DNA from: a virus
IMG/VR virus record: IMGVR_UViG_3300017727_000021
Location: 1 to 47,412 of that record
Direction: 5' to 3' (one strand)
Length of the DNA: 47,412 nt
Shown here: in pieces, positions 7,589-16,134 of the stretch
Numbering within the stretch: the first letter of the stretch is position 1
Layout: each line of letters opens with the position of its first letter
Position numbers and translations under genes: made by a program
The notes under the pieces: generated by a model
The model's input: the letters and a program-made list of their open reading frames with translations, nothing else
What the model was told of the DNA's origin: nothing
Databases searched by the model: none

Positions 7589-10500
7589 ATGGCCGAGAAG
7601 ATCATTGTAAAAAAAGTATTAGTTGGGACACCCCTAAGACGGGTAACGGCAGGTGCTTTTGCTATTACAAACTTGGGTGGTGTTGATGTAAGTGCTACGG
7701 AATCTGATGGTTCTATACTCGCGTATAATAAAATAACCCAAAAGTACGAAGTAACCAATCTAAAAACTGACGCAAACCTCACCTCTTTATTCGATAGTGA
7801 ACTAAACAAATATACTTTTGGGTTGACAAATACTGCATTTACTGGTAGTATTATTCCCGACAGCAATGAGGCATATGATCTAGGTAGTTCTACAAAGAAA
7901 TGGCGTGATCTTTATCTGAGTGGCAATACGATCACTCTAGGAACCCTATCTCTGAAAGATAGTGGTGGTAGTTTAACAGTAGTTGATGCCTCTGGTAACA
8001 AGATAGACCTAGACCTATCATTAAGCACAAACAATGCTTCGGTATTGTCTCTTGACAGTGAATCTGGAACATTTATATTTAATGATTCAGACCTTGCAAG
8101 AACAAACGTCAATGAGATTTTCCATACTGGGCTCACTGTAAATGGTGGGTTATCTGTAACTGGTGGTGCGACTATTGATAGTGCAACCATCGCTAATCTT
8201 GCGGGTACCAATTTTACTGGTTCACAGGCAACTCTTGATTCAGCAACTATTGGTGGTATTCATTTAACAACTAATGATATTACTACAACTGGAAAGTTAT
8301 ATTACAGTAATGTATTCTCTGCACTATCAGACCTTCCAGACGCATCAACATATCATGGTATGTTTGCACATGTTCACGCAACAGGTAAAGGTTACTTTGC
8401 TCATGGTGGCGCGTGGCATCAATTATTAGATAAGTCTAGTGCAAATGATAGTGCGACTATTACCAATCTAGCAACGGCTCAACTGGATGCTGGTCAGGCA
8501 ACTATCGACTCGGCAAACATCACTAGTATTAGTTTCTCTAGTATCGATGCAACAACAACTTCTACGATCAGAAACATATTCAGTGCGGCGGGAGACCTCT
8601 CATATAATAGTGGAACTGGTGAATTTACCTTTGATGTAGAGAGTGTCTACACCAAAGCAAACTTTGATTCTGACCTCGGACTTGCAAACACTGGTCAATT
8701 ACCAGAAGGCACGAACCTCTACTATACCACTGCACGATTTGATGCTGCACTTGCTACTAAAACAACAGCGGATCTTGCAGAACACAATACTAATCTATAC
8801 TATACTACTGCACGAGCAGACAGTGACGCAAAGGCATCATTACTTGTAAATGATACGGGCGGTGATGGATCTCTGACCTATGACAGTGCATCAGGTGTCT
8901 TTACCTATACTGGGCCAAGTGCGGCAGAGGTAAGGGCGCATCTCACTGCAAACAAGGGTTTATCTGTATCTTCAGGTGAATTCAATATTGACTCTGCTAA
9001 TGTTAAGGGAATGTTTAGTGCAGGGGGCGATTTACTCTATAACAGTAGTACTGGTGAGTTTTCCCTAGAACGACCAGAGATTGATTCTGCTGGAGTAAGA
9101 GCATTAGTATCTGTTACCGATGCTGGTGGTGATGGATCACTCTCATACAATAATGGTACTGGAGTATTCACATACACAGGCCCATCAGCAAGTGAAGTAA
9201 GAGCACACCTGACTGCGAACAAAGGTCTTGCAGTTAGTAACGGTGAGTTCAATATAGACTCCGCTAATGTACGTGCGATGGTATCGGTAACTGACGCAGG
9301 AGGAGATGGTTCTCTTTCATATAATGCCAGTACAGGTGTTCTAACCTACACAGGGCCTAGTGCATCTGAAGCACAATCACACTTAACCGCAAATAAAGGT
9401 CTGAGTGTATCATCTGGCGAGTTTAACATAGACTCTGATAATGTCAAGGGGATGTTCTCTGCTACGGATGCAGGGGGAGACGGAAGTTTCTCATATAGTA
9501 ATGGGGTCTACACATATACGGGCCCGAGTGCAGCGGAAGTAAGAGCACATCTTACCGCCAACAAAGGACTCTCAGTATCAAGTGGAGTGTTTAACATTGA
9601 CTCCGCTAATGTTAGAGGTATGTTTAGTGTTAGTGGAGACCTTGCGTACAATAGTGGTACAGGTGCATTTTCATTCACAGAAAGAACGGATGCGGAGGTC
9701 AGAGGATTAGTATCCGCAACTGACGCTGGTGGTGATGGTTCTTTCTCTTATAACAGCAGTACGGGTGTATATACCTACACGGGCCCTAGTGCATCTGAGG
9801 TAAGAGCACACCTGACTGCAAACAAAGGACTTTCGGTATCAAGTGGTGAGTTCAATATTGACTCTTCAAATGTCAGAGGAATGTTCTCTGCTACGGATGC
9901 TGGCGGTGACGGTTCATTTGCATATAACAGTTCAAACGGGACATACACTTATACTGGCCCCAGTGCAACCGAAGTCAGAGCGCATTTAACCGCAAATAAA
10001 GGTTTATCTGTATCCAGCGGTGAGTTCAATATTGACTCTGCTAATGTAAAAGCAATGTTCTCAGGTAGTACTGGTGTAACATACAGTAATGGTGCGATCA
10101 GTATTGGTCAGGCAGTTGCGACCTCAGATGATGTAACTTTCGCAGATATCGCCGCAACTGGTAATGTAGTCATCAGTGGTAATCTACAGATATTAGGTTC
10201 ACAGACTGATGTTGCGACAACAACCCTAACAGTGACAGATAAGAACATCACTATTGCTGATAGTTCAACATCAAGTGCACTAACAGACGGTGCGGGATTG
10301 ACATTCGGGGCGTGGTCTTCAGGTACTATACCGACATTCACTTGGAATCATGCGAACACAAGATTCGCTTCAAACTATCCTATCGCTGCAAATATTGTCG
10401 GTAATGTTACGGGTACAACCTCTGACATATCTAACCATACAACCGCAGACTTAACTGAAAACACTAATCTTTATCATACCACTGCACGTGCAAGGGGTGC

Positions 10501-11647
10501 CGTATCGGTAACCGATGCGGGTGGAGATGGAAGTGCATCATACAATAGTTCAACAGGTGTTATTACCTACACAGGGCCTAGTGCATCTGAGGTAAGAGCA
10601 CATCTGACTGCGAACAAAGGTCTAAGTGTATCCTCTGGTGAGTTCAATATAGACTCTGATAATGTCAAGGGAATGTTTGCCGGTAACAAGGGTCTATCAT
10701 ATTCAGATGGAACCTTTAATATTGACTCTGCCAATGTTAGAGCAATGTTATCGGGTGGTACTGGTATTACCTATAACAGCGGTACTGGTGCCATCACAAC
10801 AACTGATGGTGACATTGTCCACGATAACTTGAGTGGATTTGTTGCTAACGAACACATCGATCACACTTCAGTCTCCGTGACTGCGGGAAGAGGTTTGACT
10901 GGCGGAGGTACTATTGCTGCTACAAGAACTGTAGCAATTGACTCGGCTGAACTCTTAGCATATTTTGAATCTAGTCTAAGACACGATAACCTATCAGGAT
11001 TTGTTGCTAACGAACATATCGATCACACTGGAGTGACACTTACTGCGGGTGATGGTCTTACAGGTGGTGGTACTATTGCCGCAAGTAGAACCTTTACTGT
11101 GGTTGGTGGTAAGGGTATTATTGCAAACGCAGATGATATCCAAGTTGACTCAGCAAACATCAAAGGTATGTTTAGTGGTGGTACAGGTATTACATATAGT
11201 AATGGCGCAATATCAACCACAGACGGAGACATTGTCCACGATAACTTATCAGGATTCGTTGCGAACGAACACATTGACCATAGTGCGGTATCTGTCCTTG
11301 CTGGTACTGGTTTAAGTGGTGGTGGCACGATTGCAGCAGATAGAACTGTAGCAATTGACTCAGCTGAACTCTTAGCATATTTTGAACCGAGTCTGAGACA
11401 TGACAACTTATCAGGATTTGTCGCTAACGAACACATAGATCACTCTGGTGTGAGTATTACTGCTGGAACGGGTCTGACAGGCGGTGGTACAATCGCAGCA
11501 ACAAGAACTGTAGCAATCGACTCTTCTGGCCTTAATTCATATTTTGGTGGAACAGGTAAGGGTTTTGATGCAGATAAACTTGATGGTCAACACGGGACTC
11601 ATTACAGAATCAATGTATATAACAATTCAGGCACATTGTTAAACTAA
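7589..11647 (+). CDS. Large modular tail fibre protein
   Basis: 1352 residues, start ATG 7589 after GGGAAG. An N-terminal fibre domain includes YDLGSSTKKWRDLYLSG at about 94-110, a signature common in marine T4-like fibres. A middle region carries seven copies of a module containing GPSA-x-EVRAHLTANKGL followed by SSGEFNIDSANV and DAGGDGSFSYN. A C-terminal region has four copies of HDNLSGFVANEHIDH at residues 1078, 1132, 1217 and 1271, three of them followed by AG-x-GL-(T/S)GGGTIAA. It ends DADKLDGQHGTHYRINVYN, a common fibre C-terminal element. It probably forms a trimeric long fibre carrying host specificity. The repeats are good substrates for recombination. Confidence 0.85.
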   Translation: MAEKIIVKKVLVGTPLRRVTAGAFAITNLGGVDVSATESDGSILAYNKITQKYEVTNLKTDANLTSLFDSELNKYTFGLTNTAFTGSIIPDSNEAYDLGSSTKKWRDLYLSGNTITLGTLSLKDSGGSLTVVDASGNKIDLDLSLSTNNASVLSLDSESGTFIFNDSDLARTNVNEIFHTGLTVNGGLSVTGGATIDSATIANLAGTNFTGSQATLDSATIGGIHLTTNDITTTGKLYYSNVFSALSDLPDASTYHGMFAHVHATGKGYFAHGGAWHQLLDKSSANDSATITNLATAQLDAGQATIDSANITSISFSSIDATTTSTIRNIFSAAGDLSYNSGTGEFTFDVESVYTKANFDSDLGLANTGQLPEGTNLYYTTARFDAALATKTTADLAEHNTNLYYTTARADSDAKASLLVNDTGGDGSLTYDSASGVFTYTGPSAAEVRAHLTANKGLSVSSGEFNIDSANVKGMFSAGGDLLYNSSTGEFSLERPEIDSAGVRALVSVTDAGGDGSLSYNNGTGVFTYTGPSASEVRAHLTANKGLAVSNGEFNIDSANVRAMVSVTDAGGDGSLSYNASTGVLTYTGPSASEAQSHLTANKGLSVSSGEFNIDSDNVKGMFSATDAGGDGSFSYSNGVYTYTGPSAAEVRAHLTANKGLSVSSGVFNIDSANVRGMFSVSGDLAYNSGTGAFSFTERTDAEVRGLVSATDAGGDGSFSYNSSTGVYTYTGPSASEVRAHLTANKGLSVSSGEFNIDSSNVRGMFSATDAGGDGSFAYNSSNGTYTYTGPSATEVRAHLTANKGLSVSSGEFNIDSANVKAMFSGSTGVTYSNGAISIGQAVATSDDVTFADIAATGNVVISGNLQILGSQTDVATTTLTVTDKNITIADSSTSSALTDGAGLTFGAWSSGTIPTFTWNHANTRFASNYPIAANIVGNVTGTTSDISNHTTADLTENTNLYHTTARARGAVSVTDAGGDGSASYNSSTGVITYTGPSASEVRAHLTANKGLSVSSGEFNIDSDNVKGMFAGNKGLSYSDGTFNIDSANVRAMLSGGTGITYNSGTGAITTTDGDIVHDNLSGFVANEHIDHTSVSVTAGRGLTGGGTIAATRTVAIDSAELLAYFESSLRHDNLSGFVANEHIDHTGVTLTAGDGLTGGGTIAASRTFTVVGGKGIIANADDIQVDSANIKGMFSGGTGITYSNGAISTTDGDIVHDNLSGFVANEHIDHSAVSVLAGTGLSGGGTIAADRTVAIDSAELLAYFEPSLRHDNLSGFVANEHIDHSGVSITAGTGLTGGGTIAATRTVAIDSSGLNSYFGGTGKGFDADKLDGQHGTHYRINVYNNSGTLLN
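8914..10660 (+). repeat. Seven dispersed copies of a fibre module
   Basis: Modules beginning with GPSA-x-E-(V/A) start near 8914, 9180, 9355, 9523, 9783, 9957 and 10572. Spacings of about 170 or 260 nt show two module lengths. DNA copies differ mainly at third positions. Confidence 0.8.
10820..11525 (+). repeat. Four copies of the HDNLSGFVANEHIDH module
   Basis: Copies start at 10820, 10982, 11237 and 11399. Three are followed by the Thr/Gly-rich AG-x-GL-(T/S)GGGTIAA and RTVAID; the second ends RTFTV. They alternate with SAELLAYFE linkers. Confidence 0.8.
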
Positions 11648-11648
11648 G

Positions 11649-11656
11649 GATAAATA
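11649..11656 (+). promoter_or_regulatory. Probable T4-type late promoter (GATAAATA, one mismatch)
   Basis: GATAAATA lies between the fibre stop (TAA 11645-11647) and the gp13 ATG at 11662. With T4 late spacing, transcription would begin at the A of that ATG. An AAGGA at 11646-11650 could serve as ribosome site for read-through RNA. Confidence 0.45.
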
Positions 11657-11661
11657 GTTAG

Positions 11662-12459
11662 ATGTCAAGTTATCAAAGAATCACAAGTAGATCCCAGTTT
11701 ATCGAATATTGTCTCCGTAGACTAGGGGCCCCTGTTATTGAAATTAATGTGGACGATGAACAGATCGAAGATCGTGTCAACGATGCACTACAACTATTCA
11801 ATGAGTATGACGGAGAAGGTAGTTCTCGTACATTTGCTATCATAACAATAACTCAGGCCATCCTTGATCGTGGGTTTATTGACTTTGATTTAGATACCTT
11901 ACCTAGTGGACTAAATGCTGATGACATACTTAGTGTGGTCAGAGTATATCCAATTGATGACCAAACGGGAAGTGTTAATTTCTTTGATATCAAGTATCAG
12001 ATGCGTCTGAATGATATGTGGGACTTGAATACTGGTATCGGTGATCTGGCATATTATGAACAGATGCAACAGTATCTGTCTACTATTGATTTGAAACTAA
12101 CGGGTCATCCACAGATCCAGTACCAGAGAGCCAATAATAAACTACACATCTTTGGTGATATAGCAGGGGCGCATGGTGACCTTCAGGTAAATGATAAGGT
12201 TCTTATTGAAATGTATGTTACTACTGATCCGAACACCAATGGTAAAGTATATAACAACATATTCGTAAAAGAGTATACTACTGCACTAATCAAAGAACAG
12301 TGGGGTTCCAACCTAATTAAGTTTGAGGGGATGGTGTTGCCGGGCGGTGTCCAGTTGAATGGTCGCCAGATATACGAAGATGCCAAACAAGAAATCGAAG
12401 TAATTCGTCAACGAATATACAACGAGTATGACACACCACCAGACTTCTTCATAGGATGA
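11662..12459 (+). CDS. 13: Neck protein gp13
   Basis: 265 residues (T4 gp13 is 309). The opening SRSQFIEYCLRRLGAPVIEINVDD, the acidic DRVNDALQLFNEYDGEG, and the C-terminal QWGSNLIKFEGMVLPGGVQLNG are the T4 gp13 neck-protein pattern. It helps form the connector between the filled head (portal gp20) and the tail, together with gp14. The order gp13-14-15-16-17 is exactly that of T4, which supports the assignment. The next gene starts 5 nt after its stop. Confidence 0.9.
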   Translation: MSSYQRITSRSQFIEYCLRRLGAPVIEINVDDEQIEDRVNDALQLFNEYDGEGSSRTFAIITITQAILDRGFIDFDLDTLPSGLNADDILSVVRVYPIDDQTGSVNFFDIKYQMRLNDMWDLNTGIGDLAYYEQMQQYLSTIDLKLTGHPQIQYQRANNKLHIFGDIAGAHGDLQVNDKVLIEMYVTTDPNTNGKVYNNIFVKEYTTALIKEQWGSNLIKFEGMVLPGGVQLNGRQIYEDAKQEIEVIRQRIYNEYDTPPDFFIG

Positions 12460-12463
12460 TATA

Positions 12464-13336
12464 ATGGCAACGAACCCGTATTTCAAACAGGGTGTTCGTT
12501 CTGAACAAAATGTCTATGAGGATATCATCATTGAAGCCCTCAAGATGTATGGTCAGGATGTATATTACCTCCCACGCGAAATAGTCAACAAGGACAAGAT
12601 CTTTGGAGACGATGTGCCATCACGATTTGGTTCTTCGTATAAGGTGGAGATGTACATTGAGAATACCGAAGCATTTGATGGAGAGGGTGATCTGTTCACC
12701 AAGTTTGGTATCGAACTAAGAGACCAAGCAAACTTTATTGTTTCCAGAAAAAGATGGAAGCAACTAGTAGGTGCTCGTCTTACCGAAAACAACTTCCGTC
12801 CCCGTGAAGGTGACCTAATCTACCTGACCCTGTCCAACTCTATGTTTGAGATACGACGAGTTGAGACCGAAGCCCCATTCTATCAGTTGAGTCAACTACC
12901 CACATTCCGTATGCAGTGTGAACTGTTTGAATACAATGATGAGGACTTTGATACTGGCATCGAAACAATACAACTTATAGAGGAAGAGAATGCATTCCAG
13001 TATGCCGTAACACTAGACTCTGCCAGTGTTGGTTATACGATAGGTGAAACGGTTGAACAAGAACTTTCCACATATACAATGAGAGGTGAGGTTACCGACT
13101 GGTCTGATTCGGATAAGATATTACAATTGGCGCATGTAGGTGCATCGGATGGTAAGTTCCACACTTGGGTTACAAATGCACAAGTCAAGGGTCTGACAAG
13201 TCTTGCTGTTGCAACTCCATCTTTAGTTGCACAACTACAGAATATTCAGGCTGATGCCCAGAACACATTCTTTGATGATTTTGAGAGTGACTTCTTAGAT
13301 TTCTCTGAGAGTAATCCATTTGGAGATATCCAGTAA
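12464..13336 (+). CDS. 14: Neck protein gp14
   Basis: 290 residues (T4 gp14 is 256). The start MATNPYFKQGVRSEQNVYEDIIIEALKMYG is highly characteristic of gp14, as is DVYYLPREIVNKDKIFGDD. It joins gp13 in the head-tail neck. An AGGAT-type ribosome site precedes ATG 12464. The acidic C-terminal tail FFDDFESDFLDFSESNPFGD is a common feature in this family. TAATG overlap with gp15 suggests coupled translation. Confidence 0.92.
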   Translation: MATNPYFKQGVRSEQNVYEDIIIEALKMYGQDVYYLPREIVNKDKIFGDDVPSRFGSSYKVEMYIENTEAFDGEGDLFTKFGIELRDQANFIVSRKRWKQLVGARLTENNFRPREGDLIYLTLSNSMFEIRRVETEAPFYQLSQLPTFRMQCELFEYNDEDFDTGIETIQLIEEENAFQYAVTLDSASVGYTIGETVEQELSTYTMRGEVTDWSDSDKILQLAHVGASDGKFHTWVTNAQVKGLTSLAVATPSLVAQLQNIQADAQNTFFDDFESDFLDFSESNPFGDIQ

Positions 13337-14115
13337 TGTTTGGAACATGGTTTTATCATAAGAGAGTGAGGACAGCGGTATCCGTATTCGGATCTATGTT
13401 CAACAACCTCTATGTCTTACGGGAGAACTCTGCTGGTGAGATTATCTCACAGGTTAAAGTACCTCTGTCCTACGCACCCAAAAGAAACTTCATCGCACGA
13501 TTAGATCAGATGAGTAATGGCGAAGAGTCAGAACGTAGGGTAGCGATCAAGTTGCCTCGTATGTCGTTTGAGATTACTAACATGCAGTATGATGCAACAC
13601 GACAGTTACCCAAGACCAATGCAATCTCTAAAGCAGTGGCTAATACTGTAACTAACAGACGCAAACTCTATACGTCTACTCCATATACAATCTCGTTTCA
13701 GTTGAATGTATATGCCAAGTCACAGGACGATGCACTACAGATCGTAGAACAGATCCTACCGTACTTTACTCCACAATATACCTTGACAATCAAACCATTT
13801 GCTGATATAAACACTCTGACCGAAGATGTGCCTGTCACATTATCTGGGGTTAGTTTCTCGGATGACTTTGAGGGTGCACTGGAACAGCGTAGGACAATCA
13901 TATATACATTAGACTTTGAAATGAAGATTGCTCTGTACGGGCCTGAATCTAATAAGGCAGTTATTCGCGATGTACGCAACAACTTGTTCTTACAAGAAGC
14001 AGGACTCAATGACAGCGATGTGTATATCAAGACACTGAAGATCACTCCTAATCCAAGCTCAGTGAATGCTGATAGTGATTATGGGTTTATTGATACTGAT
14101 TTGGATAGTGCATAA
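13336..14115 (+). CDS. 15: Tail sheath stabiliser / tail completion protein gp15
   Basis: 259 residues (T4 gp15 is 272). MFGTWFYHKRVRTAVSVFGSMFNNLYV is a strong gp15 signature, followed by KVPLSYAPKRNFIARLDQM and a beta-rich core. In T4 a gp15 hexamer caps the tail tube and sheath and docks to the neck. It overlaps both neighbours by one base (TAATG junctions), so the 14-15-16 block is tightly coupled. Confidence 0.92.
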   Translation: MFGTWFYHKRVRTAVSVFGSMFNNLYVLRENSAGEIISQVKVPLSYAPKRNFIARLDQMSNGEESERRVAIKLPRMSFEITNMQYDATRQLPKTNAISKAVANTVTNRRKLYTSTPYTISFQLNVYAKSQDDALQIVEQILPYFTPQYTLTIKPFADINTLTEDVPVTLSGVSFSDDFEGALEQRRTIIYTLDFEMKIALYGPESNKAVIRDVRNNLFLQEAGLNDSDVYIKTLKITPNPSSVNADSDYGFIDTDLDSA

Positions 14116-14468
14116 TGAGTGATAAAAGTAACGACAAGAATATAAGAGATGACTATACCACCTCCCGTGACACCTATCACGATATAATTGAAAAAGGCAG
14201 GGAGAGTATGGATTTGATGATTGAAGTCGCACGAGAGAGTGAACACCCTCGGGCCTTTGAGGTCTTATCTGGCATGATGAAAAACATGGCAGATGTTACT
14301 GATAAGTTGATGGACTTGAATAAGAAACACAAAGAAATCAATAAAGATGATGAAATTAAACAAGTAGGCAACACGACAAACAACCTTTTCGTAGGAACTA
14401 CTACAGACTTACAGCGACTTATAAATAATGAGAAGAATGTCATAGATGTTGAACCCAAAACAGAATGA
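14115..14468 (+). CDS. 16: Small terminase subunit gp16
   Basis: 117 residues, shorter than T4 gp16 (164). It is highly charged and helical: DIIEKGRESMDLMIEVARESEHPRAFEVLSGMMKNMADVTDKLMDLNKKHKEI, a predicted coiled-coil oligomerisation core typical of small terminases. It ends with the acidic DVEPKTE. It would recognise DNA and stimulate the gp17 ATPase. Its 3' end overlaps gp17 by 23 nt and contains a perfect late promoter. Confidence 0.85.
   Translation: MSDKSNDKNIRDDYTTSRDTYHDIIEKGRESMDLMIEVARESEHPRAFEVLSGMMKNMADVTDKLMDLNKKHKEINKDDEIKQVGNTTNNLFVGTTTDLQRLINNEKNVIDVEPKTE
14420..14427 (+). promoter_or_regulatory. Late promoter TATAAATA inside gp16, before gp17
   Basis: Exact late element within the gp16 coding sequence. 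Predicted start near 14433, 13 nt before the gp17 ATG at 14446. It could give extra gp17 message, but being intragenic it may be chance. Confidence 0.45.
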
Positions 14469-16065
14469 GTCTTATCTTGGCAACATTAATGTCAAGAGAG
14501 ATGGTGTTCAGCATCAGTTCACAGAATCAGAAGTAAAGGAATACATCAAGTGTTCCAACAATCCGATATACTTCTGTAAGACCTATCTAAAAGTCATATC
14601 CCTTGACTACGGCCTAGTGCCATTTGACCTATACCCATATCAGGAGAAGATGTTTGATCACTTCAACAACAACCGATTTAGCATTGTCCTTGCATGTAGA
14701 CAGTCTGGTAAGTCTATATCTTCTGTCGGGTATCTTATTTGGTTTGCTTGTTTTCATAGTGAAAAAACTATTGCAATCCTAGCAAACAAGGGTGCGACTG
14801 CGAGAGAGATGTTGTCTCGCGTCACCTTGATGTTAGAGAACCTACCCTTCTTCCTACAACCCGGCTGCAAGGCACTCAACAAGGGTTCTATTGAGTTCAG
14901 TAACAACTCACGCATTATTGCTGCCGCAACCTCTGGTAGTTCTATCCGTGGTATGTCAGTGAACTTACTGTTCCTAGATGAGTTTGCTTTTGTGGAACGG
15001 GCAAATGAGTTCTATACATCTACCTATCCGGTAATCTCTGCGGGTAAAGATACTAAGGTAATCATCACTTCTACCGCGAATGGTATCGGTAATACTTTTC
15101 ACAAGATATGGGAAGGCGCAGTCCAAAAAGTGAATGAGTTTGTCCCGTTCACTGTGAACTGGTATGATGTGCCTGGCCGTGACTCAGAGTGGAAGAGACA
15201 AACAATCTCCAACACTTCTCAGTTACAGTTTGACCAAGAGTTTGGCAATACCTTTTTTGGTACAGGTGATACTCTGATCAATGCCGAGACACTGCTATCA
15301 TTTAGGGCAAAACCGCCACAACAAGCGCTTGAAGGGGCGGATCTACTTGTCTACGATACCCCACAGAAAGACCATGAATATGTCATGACTGTGGACGTAT
15401 CAAAAGGAAGAGGACAGGATTATTCTACGTTTAACGTTATCGACATTAGCATGAGACCCTTTAAGCAGGTTGCTGTTTATCGCAATAATACTATATCTCC
15501 AATACTCTTTCCTAATGTTATATATAAGTACGCAAAACTCTGGAATGAAGCATATGTGGTCATAGAGTCAAATGACCAAGGCACTCTAGTGTGTCAAGGA
15601 CTATATCAAGATCTAGAGTACGAGAACATCCATATGGAGTCGGCAATCAAGGCAGACCGTATTGGTATTGAGATGAATCGTAAGGTGAAACGTCTTGGGT
15701 GTTCAGCAATCAAAGATATCTTAGAAGAGAATAAACTAGATATCGTAGACGAAAATACTATCCTAGAGATATCTACCTTTGTATCCAAGGGACAATCCTT
15801 CGAGGCCTCGGACGGTAACCACGATGACTTGATGATGAATCTGGTCATGTTTGGTTACTTCGTATCGTCTCAGTTCTTTGCTGATCTGACTGACATCAAC
15901 CTCAAGGAGATTATGTTTGCCAAGAAGATGAAAGAGATAGAGGACGATGTTCCACCTGTCGGTTTCATTGATGATGGTCTCCATGATGTTCGCGTAGAAG
16001 AAGAACAGAGAGAAATGGGATGGCATACCTTTGAGGGCACTGGTATAGGTGTTGAAGAATGGTAA
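14446..16065 (+). CDS. 17: Large terminase subunit gp17 (packaging ATPase-nuclease)
   Basis: 539 residues (T4 gp17 is 610). The N-terminal ATPase has Walker A CRQSGKS at 84-90 and Walker B LLFLDEF at 174-180 with the catalytic Glu, plus coupling motif TSTAN. The C-terminal RNase H-like nuclease begins at MTVDVSKGRGQDYSTF, where the Asp binds metal, and contains IESNDQG. It translocates concatemeric DNA through the portal and cuts at headful. Start is ATG 14446 inside gp16. A late promoter lies 19 nt upstream. Confidence 0.95.
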   Translation: MLNPKQNESYLGNINVKRDGVQHQFTESEVKEYIKCSNNPIYFCKTYLKVISLDYGLVPFDLYPYQEKMFDHFNNNRFSIVLACRQSGKSISSVGYLIWFACFHSEKTIAILANKGATAREMLSRVTLMLENLPFFLQPGCKALNKGSIEFSNNSRIIAAATSGSSIRGMSVNLLFLDEFAFVERANEFYTSTYPVISAGKDTKVIITSTANGIGNTFHKIWEGAVQKVNEFVPFTVNWYDVPGRDSEWKRQTISNTSQLQFDQEFGNTFFGTGDTLINAETLLSFRAKPPQQALEGADLLVYDTPQKDHEYVMTVDVSKGRGQDYSTFNVIDISMRPFKQVAVYRNNTISPILFPNVIYKYAKLWNEAYVVIESNDQGTLVCQGLYQDLEYENIHMESAIKADRIGIEMNRKVKRLGCSAIKDILEENKLDIVDENTILEISTFVSKGQSFEASDGNHDDLMMNLVMFGYFVSSQFFADLTDINLKEIMFAKKMKEIEDDVPPVGFIDDGLHDVRVEEEQREMGWHTFEGTGIGVEEW

Positions 16066-16122
16066 TTGTATAAATAAAGGTATTGAATATAACCGTATTA
16101 TGATCACTTATAATAGATACAA
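16066..16122 (+). promoter_or_regulatory. Short inverted repeat linking the late promoter and the gp18 RBS
   Basis: TTGTAT (16066-16071), overlapping TATAAATA, is complementary to ATACAA (16117-16122), which directly precedes and overlaps the AAAGGA ribosome site of gp18. Only six base pairs, so weak alone. It matches the layout seen at 7167 and 24590. Confidence 0.35.
16069..16076 (+). promoter_or_regulatory. T4-type late promoter TATAAATA upstream of gp18
   Basis: Exact late element just after the gp17 stop. The predicted start, near 16082, gives a leader of about 53 nt before ATG 16135. It would drive gp18 and gp19, ending at the hairpin at 18788. Confidence 0.85.
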
Positions 16123-16134
16123 AGGATAAAAGTT

